A stretch of DNA of 64,000 nt. Origin: Verrucomicrobiaceae bacterium (lineage in GTDB: Bacteria; Verrucomicrobiota; Verrucomicrobiia; Verrucomicrobiales; Akkermansiaceae). The position numbers were made by a program, and so were the translations under genes. Under the pieces are notes generated by a model, which saw only the letters and a program-made list of their open reading frames with translations, was not told the origin of the DNA and made no database searches. Every line of letters starts with the position of its first letter. Position 1 is the first letter of the stretch. This document shows, piece after piece, positions 17,952 to 26,899 of this stretch. Where the stretch lies: NCBI GenBank assembly GCA_027484055.1, contig JAIXQH010000010.1:124001-188000 (forward strand), given 5' to 3'.

Positions 17952-18327
17952 GGCAGCAGAATCGCGAATCTCGACCATCCCGTCAACTTCAGCTCCTCTA
18001 AGGACGGCCCCATGCTCCACCCTCGGCAGTTTTCTCGATCCACGCGAGGTGGAAAAACACTTCGCACCCCTCCTCAAAAACCGCCCCAGCCCCGAGCAGC
18101 GCTGGGCGCAAAAATCCGGTGCTACCGCATTTCCTGGTCTTTAGCTTCGCTCGATCTAGCAGCGATCGATTTCCTCCTCTTGAACTTGGCGCTCTTGGCG
18201 GCTTGGCGGTGAAAAACTCTTCCCTCGCAACCCTGCACCCCAGCCTCACTGTGAAATGGTGACAGGTCCGCAAGGCCATGCTACTTCTTGATCGGCCGCT
18301 GGTAGGCCAGCACGAACCTAGCATCTC
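17952..18327. other. Intergenic stretch with a possible coding relic and a short repeat
   Basis: No intact gene was found between the antitoxin and the CoaC-like gene. A plus-strand frame at about 18018-18144 translates to SFLDPREVEKHFAPLLKNRP and on to a TAG at 18142-18144; it reads like a protein C-terminus without a start, so it may be a relic. From 18184 to 18213 the hexamer TTGGCG occurs three times in close succession (in CTTGGCGCTCTTGGCGGCTT and just beyond). The promoter for the downstream gene should lie near 18240-18320, but no clear boxes stand out. Confidence 0.3.
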
Positions 18328-18867
18328 ATGAACATCGTCCTCGGCATCTCTGGCTCCATCGCCGCCTACAAAGCAGCGGACCTCGCCTCCCAGCTCGTCA
18401 AGCAGGGGCATGAGGTCCATGTGGTCATGACCCAGTCGGCCACCGAGTTCATCACGCCGCTGACTTTTCAAACGCTCACTCGCCAGCCGGTGCTCGTCTC
18501 CTTGGAGGATGAAAAACAATCTTGGAAACCCGGCCACATCCATCTCGCCGATGCCGCAGACCTCCTCCTCGTTGCCCCCGCCAGTGCCAACACTCTCGGC
18601 CAGTTTGCCAACGGCCTCGCTGCCGATCCTCTCGCCTCGATCTACCTCGCCCTAACGCGTGACACCCCAGTGCTCATCGCCCCCGCCATGAATGGAAAAA
18701 TGTGGCTACATCCTGCCACTCAGCGGAACGTCGACCGACTTGTGGCTGACGGCTGCCACTTAATTTCTCCTGCCGAGGGCGATCTCGCCTGCGGCTACCA
18801 AGGCATCGGTCGGTTAGCGGCGGTTGAGGAGATCCTCAGCCATCCGCTGCTCGCAGCTGCCCGGTGA
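18328..18867 (+). CDS. coaC: Phosphopantothenoylcysteine decarboxylase-like flavoprotein (CoaC)
   Basis: A 179-residue flavoprotein of the HFCD family. Visible features are the N-terminal GISGSIAAYKAADLASQL, the catalytic-His region HIHLADAADLLLVAPASANT, the substrate-binding PAMNGKMW and the LACGYQGIGRL segment that carries the conserved cysteine. It would decarboxylate 4'-phosphopantothenoylcysteine to 4'-phosphopantetheine in coenzyme A synthesis. In most bacteria this domain is fused to the synthetase CoaB; here it ends after the CoaC part, so CoaB must be elsewhere or the protein acts on another peptidyl-cysteine substrate. It is convergent with the sugar operon, and a hairpin separates them. 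Confidence 0.82.
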   Translation: MNIVLGISGSIAAYKAADLASQLVKQGHEVHVVMTQSATEFITPLTFQTLTRQPVLVSLEDEKQSWKPGHIHLADAADLLLVAPASANTLGQFANGLAADPLASIYLALTRDTPVLIAPAMNGKMWLHPATQRNVDRLVADGCHLISPAEGDLACGYQGIGRLAAVEEILSHPLLAAAR

Positions 18868-18886
18868 ATCATCGGGGAACGTCTTC

Positions 18887-18919
18887 AGGCAGGGACAGCC
18901 CGGAGGTCCGTCCCTGCCT
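18887..18919. terminator. Hairpin between convergent genes, possible bidirectional terminator
   Basis: Perfect 10-base arms AGGCAGGGAC (18887-18896) and GTCCCTGCCT (18910-18919) enclose a 13-base loop. It lies between the CoaC-like gene on the plus strand and the last gene of the minus-strand sugar operon. There is no long T-run on either side, so termination strength is uncertain. Confidence 0.55.
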
Positions 18920-18936
18920 TGGGGCGTTAAGGTGGA

Positions 18937-19938
18937 TTAAATCGCCGCTTCCACTTCAAGCATGGCCTTGAGGATATTTTCCCAAGTCTCAGGTTGTTCG
19001 AGGACTTCGTTGGCGAACATGCAGCCATCCCAGCAGATGTGCTTGATGCCACGGGCTGCGGCGTCTTTGAGCCAGTAGCTGGAGGCTTTGGCGATGTTGA
19101 GCTTGCCGTTCGGGTCATTGGCGAGGCAGTGGCGGCCTGTCTTGTCGTGGGAACCGGTGCCGTGGACCGAGCCGTCGTTCTGGGCGACGTGGAAGTCGAT
19201 GGTCCATGGGCGCAGGGCGTCGGTCATGGTCTTGTAAGCGGCCCAGAATTCCTCATCCGAATAACCTTCCTTCAACAAGGCGGCTTCCGGCGCATTGTAG
19301 CCGAGCAGGTAAAGGTAGGTGTGGGCGAGGTCCGCTTGGAAACCGACGACGCCGGGCATGGCGGTAGCTTCGAGAGTGTCGAGCATCGCTTTCCAAGAGT
19401 GCATGCCTGCCCAGCAGATTTCGCCTTCGGCGGCAAGGCGTTCGCCATAACTCTCGGCGATTTTTCCCGCCTTGCGGAAGGTCTCGGCGATTTTTTTCGT
19501 GCCTGCTACGGGATCGGCCACCCACTCGGCAGGTCCGGTCGCGGAGTCGATGCGGATGACGCCGGATTGGCGGACGCCGTGTTCGTTGAGTAATTTCCCA
19601 ATTCGGCAGGCTTTTTCAACCGCGAGCAGGAATTTTTCCTGATCCTCCACCGAGCCCATGGCAGACGCGCCGACGGTGCCTGGCCAAACGGGAGCGACCA
19701 GCGAACCGACATTGAGGCCGTGACTCGCGATCTGGTCTGCCATCGACTTGAGCGCGTCATCAGTGAGGTCAGGATCGGTGTGGGGGTGGAACAGGAAAAG
19801 GTCCACACCGTCGAACTTACGGCCATTCACCGTGGTGGCGGCAGTCAGTTCGAGCATGTGTTCGAGCGAGATGGGTGGGTGATCGGTGCCGGGTTCTTTA
19901 CCGACGAGGCCGGGCCACATGGCGTTGTGTAGTTTCAT
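18937..19938 (-). CDS. Sugar phosphate isomerase/epimerase family TIM-barrel protein
   Basis: A 333-residue cytoplasmic protein with the xylose-isomerase-like (AP endonuclease 2) TIM-barrel pattern: alternating strands and helices with metal-binding acidic and His residues in [49 protein letters not shown] and HICWDGCMF. Members isomerise or epimerise ketoses and inositol-type sugars using a divalent metal. The substrate here cannot be told. It is the last gene of a four-gene minus-strand cluster, 31 bases after the cupin gene. Confidence 0.78.
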   Translation of the reverse strand: MKLHNAMWPGLVGKEPGTDHPPISLEHMLELTAATTVNGRKFDGVDLFLFHPHTDPDLTDDALKSMADQIASHGLNVGSLVAPVWPGTVGASAMGSVEDQEKFLLAVEKACRIGKLLNEHGVRQSGVIRIDSATGPAEWVADPVAGTKKIAETFRKAGKIAESYGERLAAEGEICWAGMHSWKAMLDTLEATAMPGVVGFQADLAHTYLYLLGYNAPEAALLKEGYSDEEFWAAYKTMTDALRPWTIDFHVAQNDGSVHGTGSHDKTGRHCLANDPNGKLNIAKASSYWLKDAAARGIKHICWDGCMFANEVLEQPETWENILKAMLEVEAAI

Positions 19939-19969
19939 TTTTTTAGAGTTAGAGGTTATTAGTTAGAAG

Positions 19970-21232
19970 TTATTGGTTTTTGTAGGCTCCCATGGCGGGG
20001 GCGTTTGGATTCACCTCGGGGCCGAAATATCTCAGTGCTACGAGTGGCTCGGTGAGGGAGGTGTTCTTGAAGGTGACACCTTGCTGGGCGGCCGACTCGG
20101 TGCAGAAGAATTCGTCGTTGGCGAGTTCGTTGAAACGGAGTAGTTTCGGGCAGTTGAGGCGGAGCTTGTTGGCGAAGCCTTCACCTTGCACGACGATGAG
20201 TGAGTAGGCGCCGTTGTCCTTGATCGTGACGCTTTGGCCCGGCTCGACGGTGATTTCCTTGGCGGTGAAGTATTGGAAGCCATCGACTTTTCCATAGACG
20301 ATCCACTTGTCGTGGTAGCCTTCACCTTTCTCGGCGGTGACGGGTTCGAGGTAGTGGTTGTCCTTGAAATTCGGATCGACGTTCTTTTCCCAATCGAGCT
20401 GATCGATGATGAAGTCGATGTCCTGGTGCTTGTCCTTGGGCATGTCTTTGACGAGCAGCGACCATGGCACTTCACGACCTTCCACGAGGTTTTGATACAT
20501 GCCGAAGACGTCCGATCCCCATTGCGGTTCATAGGTGCAGAGCGACCCGGGAGCGTGGAGGATGCAGGGGTCGATGAGCCAACCGGTGCCGACTTTGAGG
20601 CGATAGGCTTTTGAGAGATCGAGGATGCCGTTTTCGCCCTTGTTCCAGTTGGCGATGCATTTCCGGACTTGATCACGGGTGGTGCCGGGTTCGAAGCCCA
20701 TGAAGGTGTAGGGGAAATTATTGCCGACGTTGTTGTGCTGCGGCGGGAAATAATAGGACTCCGGCTTGCCTTCCTGGCCGACGAGGGCCGCTTGCTCGGC
20801 GCTCTGGTGCATGTGGTGGGGGATGGGGCCCATGTTGTCGAAAAACTTCGAGTAAACCGGCCATTTTCCATACTTGTCCCAGAGTGTCTTACCGATGATG
20901 CCCGCACCGGACTCGGCGATCGCGTCGCGCAGCGTGAAGCGCTCCTTGCCGACGACGACGTAAGAGAGTCCTTCATCGCCATCGCGGCCCTCGTTGGCCG
21001 TCTCGGTGGTGGAGCCAAACCAGCGCTCGTCGATGCCGCCGCGATTGAGGCCGTAGGCGTAGGTGTCGTCCGGGTGGAGCTTTATGCGGAGGCCGGGTTG
21101 TAAAAAGGAGCGAGGGACCCAGGTCGGAGAAAGGCGGAGGAGGCCACCGGTGTCTTCAAGATGCCCGTCGATGAGGGCCTTGAGGTTGCTTGAGGTGGTG
21201 GAGAGGTCTGCGGTGGTGCGTGGTGTGGTCAT
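19970..21232 (-). CDS. Cupin-domain protein of a sugar operon
   Basis: A 420-residue cytoplasmic protein with two cupin-like halves resembling class I mannose-6-phosphate isomerases: GLRIKLHPDDTYAYGLNRGG, a His-rich PHHMHQSAEQ, LKVGTGWLIDPCILHAPGSL and a C-terminal barrel with ITVEPGQSVTIKDNGAYSL and VVQGEG. Metal binding by His and Glu is expected; exact isomerase activity is not established. Similar cupin proteins occur beside xylose-isomerase-like TIM barrels in sugar catabolic operons, which fits its place here between a mutarotase-like protein and a TIM-barrel gene. The gap to the upstream gene is 47 bases. Confidence 0.7.
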   Translation of the reverse strand: MTTPRTTADLSTTSSNLKALIDGHLEDTGGLLRLSPTWVPRSFLQPGLRIKLHPDDTYAYGLNRGGIDERWFGSTTETANEGRDGDEGLSYVVVGKERFTLRDAIAESGAGIIGKTLWDKYGKWPVYSKFFDNMGPIPHHMHQSAEQAALVGQEGKPESYYFPPQHNNVGNNFPYTFMGFEPGTTRDQVRKCIANWNKGENGILDLSKAYRLKVGTGWLIDPCILHAPGSLCTYEPQWGSDVFGMYQNLVEGREVPWSLLVKDMPKDKHQDIDFIIDQLDWEKNVDPNFKDNHYLEPVTAEKGEGYHDKWIVYGKVDGFQYFTAKEITVEPGQSVTIKDNGAYSLIVVQGEGFANKLRLNCPKLLRFNELANDEFFCTESAAQQGVTFKNTSLTEPLVALRYFGPEVNPNAPAMGAYKNQ

Positions 21233-21279
21233 GAGCTTTTAAGTGTGGAGAATACGAGAATGGTGATGGCTTGTTTCAG

Positions 21280-22377
21280 TCAAAGCACAAATTTCCAGTC
21301 GAGCGGGACGAGGATTTCGATGCCGGATTCGTCAGTGATGGTCACCGCATTTTCGCCATGGGGGCGGATGCTTGAGACTCGGGAAAATCCACCTGGCACG
21401 ATCGCCGCGGCTTGAATGATGCGGAGCGAGACGGTTTCTCCAGGCAGAAAAAGTCGGCTCGTTGGGATGCCCAATGCGGCAAGTCGATCCTCGCGAGCGA
21501 TGTCAATGCCGTCTGAAAAATGCGAGCAGACCTCCTCGATGCCGAGTCGCCCCAGATGCCGACCATCCCACGGCGAGGCCGAGCGACCGCCGTTGGAGAA
21601 CCAGAGCATGGTAGCGGGGAAGTCCTCAGGATTTTTCAGCGAAAACCACAGTGCGCCCTCGAACACCGCCGCCGACCAGGCGAAGGGCTGCTCGGGAGTC
21701 GCGGGTGCGTTCACCATCATGACGAGGTCGTCATTTCCGGCGCGTGCTGGATAATGCGTGAGATCCGCTAGGCTACCAGCGGCGAGCGGCACGCTTTCGA
21801 GGGATTGGAAAATCCCACCGGGTGCGAGCGCCTGAGACGCTCCATCGGCGGGGGCGGAGAAGCAACCGGGATACACGGAGGCCCAGCGGAAATCGCTCGT
21901 GCTGATGCGTCCAGCGCCTTCCGCGAGTTTGGAAAAATCGAAAATCGGGTGATTCCCGTAGTTGAAATTCCCGCTCAAGCCGGTGATTCGGTGCTCCGCA
22001 TAAATCGCGTGCTGGCCGGGTCGCACGGACAGGATTTTCTCCACGCGCGCCCCAGAATCCGTGGTCTGGATGCTGCAATGCAGGGTGGAATCCGAGGCGG
22101 AAACGAGGGACCATGCCGCATTGGCGGTGTCACCGTGCGGTGGGCCATTTTCCTGACCGCCGAAGGGTAGGCAGAGGAAATCTCCGCGTAGCACCGAGAG
22201 CAGGGGCGGGAGTTCTGGATACTCGGCAGGTGTCCATGGCGCGAGGGCGTAGGGCGAAAAATCCCGCCCCGGCAGGTGGAAGACAACCGGCGCGAGGTGC
22301 CCGGCGCGTGCCGTCACCGCGAGGTCCAGCTCGGGCGTTTTCAGTTCAAATGAAGCTTCACCGTGGAGGATAGACAT
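21280..22377 (-). CDS. Aldose-epimerase-like (galactose mutarotase fold) protein
   Basis: A 365-residue cytoplasmic protein, mostly beta strand, resembling the galactose mutarotase superfamily in layout: an N-terminal sandwich with LDLAVTARAGHLAPVVF, a DFLCLPFGGQENGPPHGDTA segment where mutarotases place substrate-binding residues, and later NYGNHPIFDF and LWFSNGG. Catalytic Glu/His residues could not be assigned with certainty. It starts 7 bases after the upstream TIM-barrel gene, so the two are tightly coupled. In context it probably handles the cyclic form of the sugar processed by this operon. Confidence 0.6.
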   Translation of the reverse strand: MSILHGEASFELKTPELDLAVTARAGHLAPVVFHLPGRDFSPYALAPWTPAEYPELPPLLSVLRGDFLCLPFGGQENGPPHGDTANAAWSLVSASDSTLHCSIQTTDSGARVEKILSVRPGQHAIYAEHRITGLSGNFNYGNHPIFDFSKLAEGAGRISTSDFRWASVYPGCFSAPADGASQALAPGGIFQSLESVPLAAGSLADLTHYPARAGNDDLVMMVNAPATPEQPFAWSAAVFEGALWFSLKNPEDFPATMLWFSNGGRSASPWDGRHLGRLGIEEVCSHFSDGIDIAREDRLAALGIPTSRLFLPGETVSLRIIQAAAIVPGGFSRVSSIRPHGENAVTITDESGIEILVPLDWKFVL

Positions 22378-22384
22378 GGCGAAA

Positions 22385-23404
22385 TCAGACGGTGAGAAAT
22401 CCTCGGGCGGCCAAGTTATTCAAGCGGTGAGCAATGTCCGCCAAGCCATCTGCCGTGACCTGCGAGTAACTCCGGCCATCCCGCGTATCAATGCCGTGGC
22501 CCGGATCGAGCTGGCGCAGCAATTCCAGCGCAGGGTCCTCGTGATCGAACACCTCGACGAAGACGTGGCGGAGCTCGCCCGTTTTCGCGGCAGCGGTGAG
22601 CAGCGCGGAGATCCAGCCATCGTCAGTCGATAAACACCCCCGAGTCGTCGGGGCGGAGGCGTGGAAAATCCCGAATTCCCCAGCCGCGGCAATGCTGGTG
22701 ATAAGCGACTCATTTTCCGCGATGGAGAATCCCGAATCACCACAATGCGAGGCGTCGGTGAGGATTTTGAAAAACGTCTTGCCCAGTGCCTGATTCGCCG
22801 CAGCCACGAACTGCCAGACGCGGTCGAGATTGGTGAAGGTCTTAAACTCGCCGGGGCGGAGGAACTCGATGTGCCAATGCTCCACGCAGGACCCGGCGAT
22901 GCCTGCTTCTTCATAAACCCGCAGGTGCAGCTTGACGTTCTGGGCGACGGCGGCAGCCAAATCCACCCCATCTCTGCGGACTTCCGTGGGGTTCATCCAC
23001 AGCTCGACGCTGGTGGATGAAACGTGGCGGACGCCGTGGGTGATCGCCGAGCGGACGGCTGAAACGAGTTGGGCGACGACCGAGTCTTCGTCAGCCGGGT
23101 TCATCGGGTTCGCCCCGCCGACCATGATGATGTAGTGGATTTCCAAGCCGAGGGCCTTCAGACCGGTCACCAGTTCCGCGACTTCCGCTGGGTCCGCCGA
23201 GGCGAAAAAGGGAATCTGGACGCACGTCAATTTCACCCGTGAGAGAGCGCAGATTTCCTGCATCGCGAAGAGGGTGCGGAGCGTGCCATCGGGATTGCGC
23301 GGAAATTTCCCGGCTTCATCCGGCACCAGGCAGCCGACGAATTTGAGGTGCGTGGGGACGATTCCGAGCTGGATGTTGGGTTTTAAGTCGATTGACGCGG
23401 ACAT
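22385..23404 (-). CDS. Xylose-isomerase-like TIM-barrel protein, first gene of the sugar operon
   Basis: A 339-residue TIM-barrel protein of the sugar phosphate isomerase/epimerase superfamily. Metal or substrate residues are suggested by the barrel-strand ends IHYIIMVGGANPMNP, VEHWHIEFLRPGE, FKILTDASHCGDSG and HVFVEVFDHEDPAL. It is unlike the TIM-barrel gene at the other end of the operon in detail, so the two probably catalyse separate steps rather than being recent duplicates. As the first gene of the minus-strand cluster, its promoter should lie in 23405-23457. Substrate unknown. Confidence 0.7.
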   Translation of the reverse strand: MSASIDLKPNIQLGIVPTHLKFVGCLVPDEAGKFPRNPDGTLRTLFAMQEICALSRVKLTCVQIPFFASADPAEVAELVTGLKALGLEIHYIIMVGGANPMNPADEDSVVAQLVSAVRSAITHGVRHVSSTSVELWMNPTEVRRDGVDLAAAVAQNVKLHLRVYEEAGIAGSCVEHWHIEFLRPGEFKTFTNLDRVWQFVAAANQALGKTFFKILTDASHCGDSGFSIAENESLITSIAAAGEFGIFHASAPTTRGCLSTDDGWISALLTAAAKTGELRHVFVEVFDHEDPALELLRQLDPGHGIDTRDGRSYSQVTADGLADIAHRLNNLAARGFLTV

Positions 23405-23457
23405 GAGCGAACGCTAGCGGATCAGTTCTGAGGGGGGGAAGGCCGAAATTGATGAAA

Positions 23458-24381
23458 TTAGTCCGACTCTGCTGAGTCCGTGCGCGGGGCGAAGGTGGAA
23501 ATGCTGGCGAGTTTTTCCCAGAGCACGCGCTCTTCATCGCTGAGGACGGTGGGCAGCTTGAGGCAGAGTTTCGCGTAAAAATCCCCGCGTTCGGAGGATT
23601 TTGCCTTGGGCAGACCACGGCCACGGACGCGGAGGAGTTGGCCTTCTTCACAACCGGCGGGCACGCGGAGTTTCACGGAGCCATCCAAGGTCGGCACGCT
23701 GAGCTGGGTGCCGAGCACCGCTTCCCAGGGCGCGAGATCGAGGTCATGATACAAGTCCGCCCCGTCGGTGGTGAAATCGGGATGCGCCGCATGGCGGACG
23801 CGGAGGTAGAGATCGCCCGCAGCGGCACCACCGCTGCCAGCGTGGCCTTGGGCGGCGAGCTTGATGCGCTTCCCATGGGCGATGCCTGCGGGGATGCGGA
23901 CTTGGAAGGATTGATTTTCAACTTTTCCAGTGCGGGGATCGGTGGATTGCAGGGAAATCTGACGAACGGAGCCATTCATCGCTTCATCGAGCGTGACGAG
24001 GATGTCGCCCTCGACATCGCTGCCCCGGCGTCCCGGTGCGGGACCGGTGGGGTGGCCGCCGCTGAAATATTGCTCGAAGAAGTCACTAAAGCCGGTGCCT
24101 CCGAAGTTGAAATCGCCCCCCGGCGCACTTCGGCGGCGCGGGCCTTGTGGGTTTTGCCAATCCGCGCCGAGCTGATCATATTTTTTGCGCTTTTCGGGAT
24201 CGCTAAGGACTTCGTTGGCCTCGTTGATTTCCTTGAATTTCGCCTCAGCGGATTTTTTATCGGTCGCCACATCCGGGTGATGCTTGCGCGCGAGTTTGCG
24301 GAACGCGCTCTTGATCTCTGCGCCAGTCGCATCTCGTGAGACGCCGAGGGTGGCGTAGTAGTCTTGAAAATCAGCAGCCAT
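23458..24381 (-). CDS. DnaJ-like co-chaperone (CbpA type)
   Basis: J-domain protein that stimulates DnaK. The 307 residues comprise an N-terminal J domain with the HPD triad (H35-P36-D37), a Gly/Phe/Arg-rich linker with a run of GG-containing segments, and two C-terminal beta domains (VEGDILVTLDEAM, YLRVRHAAHPDF, LRVPAGCEEGQLLRVRGRGL). The zinc-finger region of full DnaJ is absent, so it is of the CbpA class. It lies between the sugar operon and the cytochrome-WD40 gene on the same strand, with about 40 bases on each side. Confidence 0.9.
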   Translation of the reverse strand: MAADFQDYYATLGVSRDATGAEIKSAFRKLARKHHPDVATDKKSAEAKFKEINEANEVLSDPEKRKKYDQLGADWQNPQGPRRRSAPGGDFNFGGTGFSDFFEQYFSGGHPTGPAPGRRGSDVEGDILVTLDEAMNGSVRQISLQSTDPRTGKVENQSFQVRIPAGIAHGKRIKLAAQGHAGSGGAAAGDLYLRVRHAAHPDFTTDGADLYHDLDLAPWEAVLGTQLSVPTLDGSVKLRVPAGCEEGQLLRVRGRGLPKAKSSERGDFYAKLCLKLPTVLSDEERVLWEKLASISTFAPRTDSAESD

Positions 24382-24423
24382 GTGTGAGAAAGAATGGACT
24401 CGCTGTGAGCGGTAAATCGACTT

Positions 24424-26295
24424 CTATTTCGAGGGAATGCAGTTGAGCGTGGTGAAGTAGCTTTTCAGGATCGCAGTGGCGTCGCGGTCCCTGCGGTGGG
24501 TGAGGGGGGCGCTGTGCTCGATGGCCTCGCGCTGGAGAAGCAAGTCGTTCTCGACCTGCTGCATTCGCTCGTTCTGCTGGTCGATCTTTGTCTGGACGGC
24601 CGCTTGGGTGGCCTTGATTTCGGCGGCGAATGGTGGGCTTATTTCGGAACTTGTTAACAGCCTCGCAAGTTGTTCACATTCGTTGCGTAGCTTGTTTAGA
24701 GCGTTTGATTCAAGCGAGTGTTTGGCGGCCAGTTCGGTGAATTTGAGATCCTTTTCGTCCAAGGCGGTCCTCGACTTTTCCGCATCGCGGCGGGTGTTGA
24801 GGGCTAGATTTTGAATAGCGGCGGCGGTCCAGCGCTTGAAAGAAGACTGGGTTTGTTTGAAGGATTCGGCCTGCGGATCTTGTTTTCCGAGGTCAAACGA
24901 TAGTTTGATTAAGCGGTCAGCGATCGTGGGTGGATTGCCTTGAACTTCGCCCAAGAGCTTAGAATCGGACGCTTGAAACGATTGAATAAGTCCTTTGTTA
25001 TCAGCGATAAATAGACGATTTCCCGTAAACTCAAGAGCGAGAGCGGTCGGGATCGAATTGAGGTTGCTGAGGACTTGGCGGGCTGGGTTGAAGTCGGGTT
25101 TCCAGAGTTTCACGGTCTTATCGCGCCCAGCGCTGACGGAAGATCCGTCGGGGCCGAAGGCGAAAGCAGTGACGCCACCTGGGTGGGCGTTGGCGATGCT
25201 CTTGACGACGCTGCCGCCGTTCATTTCCCAGAAGCGGATCGAGCCATCTTCGGAGGAGCTGGCTAAAATATTCGAGTCCGAGCGGAAGCTGAGGGCGGAG
25301 ATGGCGCTTTGGTGGCCGCGGAGAGTGTGGAACTCGCCGGCGGTCTGGCTCTCCCAGACGTAAACGCCGCCGTTGCGGTCGCCGCTGGCGAGGAGCACGC
25401 CATCGGGTGAGAAATCGAGGGCGGTGATCCAGTCGCTGTGTTTTTTGATCGATTTGATCAGGGAGCCATTTTCCGTGTTCCAGAGTTTGAGCAGTCGAGA
25501 CGGGCCACCCGTCGCGACGATGTCGAATCCGGGTCGGATGTCTGTGGCGAGCACGCTGTCGAATTCCTTGCCGACACTCAGGACGCGATCGCCCGTGCGG
25601 ATGTCAAAAGTCACGGTGAGTCCCGATTTCCCCGCGATCCCGCCCCCGACGATGAGGTAGCGGGCGTCGGGCGTGAAGGCGAGCGAGACGGGTTCTCCTT
25701 CGGGAAAGGGCAGGATGCCGATCAGTTCGAGTGTCTCCGTGTGGTAAAGCAGGATTTGCTGTTGGCCAGTCGCCGCCAGCAGCGGTGCCCACGGCGAAGC
25801 GACCATGGCGTGAATGGATGCAGCGCGAGTGGTCACGGTGACAGGCTCCAGCAGCAGGTGTTCCGGCATCGGCGGTGGGCCGGTGGGCTTCATCGCGCCT
25901 GTCTGGACGGTGGTTGCAAATTTGGGCTTCGAAGGTTTACGAACTGCGGATGTCTTATTTTCAAGAAGTCCGTCTTCGATCCAGCGCTTGATGAGGGAAA
26001 TCTGTGGTTTGCCGAGCGGCTCGCCCTCCGGAGGCATTTTTTTTTCGCCGCCTTGGAGGACGCAGGAAAGCAGAGCCGAGCCAGTATCGCCGGGTTCGAC
26101 GATTTTCCCGCCCGAGCTGCCTTTTAATGTGGTGGTGTAAGAAGAAAGATCGAGTCCGCCCTTGGTTTTGTCGGGATTGTGACAGTTGCAGCAGGATTGC
26201 TGAAAAATCGCCGAAATGTGATCGTCAAAAGTCACCTTGTCATCGGCAAGCGCGAGGGCTGCGAGAGAAAGAAAAATGAAGAAATGGCGAAGCAT
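24424..26295 (-). CDS. Secreted c-type cytochrome with WD40 repeats
   Basis: A 623-residue exported protein with a signal peptide (residues 1-17). A single c-type heme site CCNCH (35-39) sits in the planctomycete/verrucomicrobial cytochrome domain (FDDHISAIFQQSCCNCHNPD, then GDTGSALL and KKMPPEGEPL with a candidate Met ligand). WD40 repeats follow from about 150 to 430 (for example WITALDFSPDGVLLASGDRN, VWESQT, ALSFRSDSNILASSSEDGSI). The C-terminal third is helical and charged, probably a coiled coil. Function is unknown; such proteins are abundant in this phylum. Start moved to the ATG at 26295, which gives the better signal peptide. Confidence 0.8.
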   Translation of the reverse strand: MLRHFFIFLSLAALALADDKVTFDDHISAIFQQSCCNCHNPDKTKGGLDLSSYTTTLKGSSGGKIVEPGDTGSALLSCVLQGGEKKMPPEGEPLGKPQISLIKRWIEDGLLENKTSAVRKPSKPKFATTVQTGAMKPTGPPPMPEHLLLEPVTVTTRAASIHAMVASPWAPLLAATGQQQILLYHTETLELIGILPFPEGEPVSLAFTPDARYLIVGGGIAGKSGLTVTFDIRTGDRVLSVGKEFDSVLATDIRPGFDIVATGGPSRLLKLWNTENGSLIKSIKKHSDWITALDFSPDGVLLASGDRNGGVYVWESQTAGEFHTLRGHQSAISALSFRSDSNILASSSEDGSIRFWEMNGGSVVKSIANAHPGGVTAFAFGPDGSSVSAGRDKTVKLWKPDFNPARQVLSNLNSIPTALALEFTGNRLFIADNKGLIQSFQASDSKLLGEVQGNPPTIADRLIKLSFDLGKQDPQAESFKQTQSSFKRWTAAAIQNLALNTRRDAEKSRTALDEKDLKFTELAAKHSLESNALNKLRNECEQLARLLTSSEISPPFAAEIKATQAAVQTKIDQQNERMQQVENDLLLQREAIEHSAPLTHRRDRDATAILKSYFTTLNCIPSK

Positions 26296-26361
26296 GGCGG
26301 CGAGCAATCATCAACCATACGCTGGTGGGTCGCCCGGGCTTGCGGCAATTTTGAGCGGGAA

Positions 26362-26796
26362 CTACGAAGATCGCCCTTCTTCCGCATCCATGAGATCGAA
26401 ATAGGTTTGGATGTCGTCCCGGTGGCCCAGTCCGGCTTCGATTTTTTGGCGCTCCACTCCGGCAGAGCCACTGTCGCGCCAGCCTCGTTTGGTCAGAAAG
26501 GCATTCCAGACTTCGATCTGCTCGGCATCGGGTTGGTGACCTTGGGCGAAGCACCATTCGAGGATTTCTTCATCCGCGCCGCCTTGTAAAAGTCGCTCGG
26601 TCAGTGCGTCGAAGTCGACGCGGAGAAATTTGCACAAGCGATCATCGAAAGTGCGATTTCCAGGGACGATCCCCACATGATAGCCAGCGGGCAGTGCTGC
26701 TTGAGCGTGAAGTTTGATCTTATCAATCACGCGGGCAAAAATGACAATTCCGTGAGTGAGGTGGCGTGGGCTGCGAATGGGGAACTCCATAGTCAC
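26362..26796 (-). CDS. DUF5069 family protein
   Basis: A 144-residue soluble protein matching the DUF5069 family: PRSPRHLTHGIVIFARVIDK, CKFLRVDFDALTERLLQGGA, DEEILEWCFAQGHQPDAEQI and GHRDDIQTYFDLMDAEEGR. Its function is not known. A second in-frame ATG lies two codons in. It is divergent from the TetR regulator gene, and the palindromic sites between the two genes could control both. Confidence 0.75.
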   Translation of the reverse strand: MTMEFPIRSPRHLTHGIVIFARVIDKIKLHAQAALPAGYHVGIVPGNRTFDDRLCKFLRVDFDALTERLLQGGADEEILEWCFAQGHQPDAEQIEVWNAFLTKRGWRDSGSAGVERQKIEAGLGHRDDIQTYFDLMDAEEGRSS

Positions 26797-26845
26797 CGGA
26801 CTCTAAAAGCGACCCAAGCGGCTTGGCAATCTGGATTTTACCACT

Positions 26846-26892
26846 CGATTGAATCGTGCGTTTGACATTCCGATTTGAAACGATTGAGTCGT
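26846..26892. promoter_or_regulatory. Two palindromic sites and a promoter in front of the TetR gene
   Basis: CGATTGAATCG (26846-26856) is a perfect odd palindrome and ACGATTGAGTCGT (26880-26892) repeats it with one arm mismatch; their centres are 35 bases apart. A -35-like TTGACA lies between them at 26862-26867, so the second site would overlap the -10 region or start of transcription. This arrangement fits autorepression by the TetR-family protein whose gene begins at 26900. Direct evidence is only the repeats. Confidence 0.5.
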
Positions 26893-26899
26893 GCCACTC

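Noticed and set aside
19970-21232. Homogentisate dioxygenase for the cupin gene
   Set aside because: The His/Glu ligand arrangement and length do not fit; the mannose-6-phosphate isomerase-like cupin layout fits better with the sugar operon.
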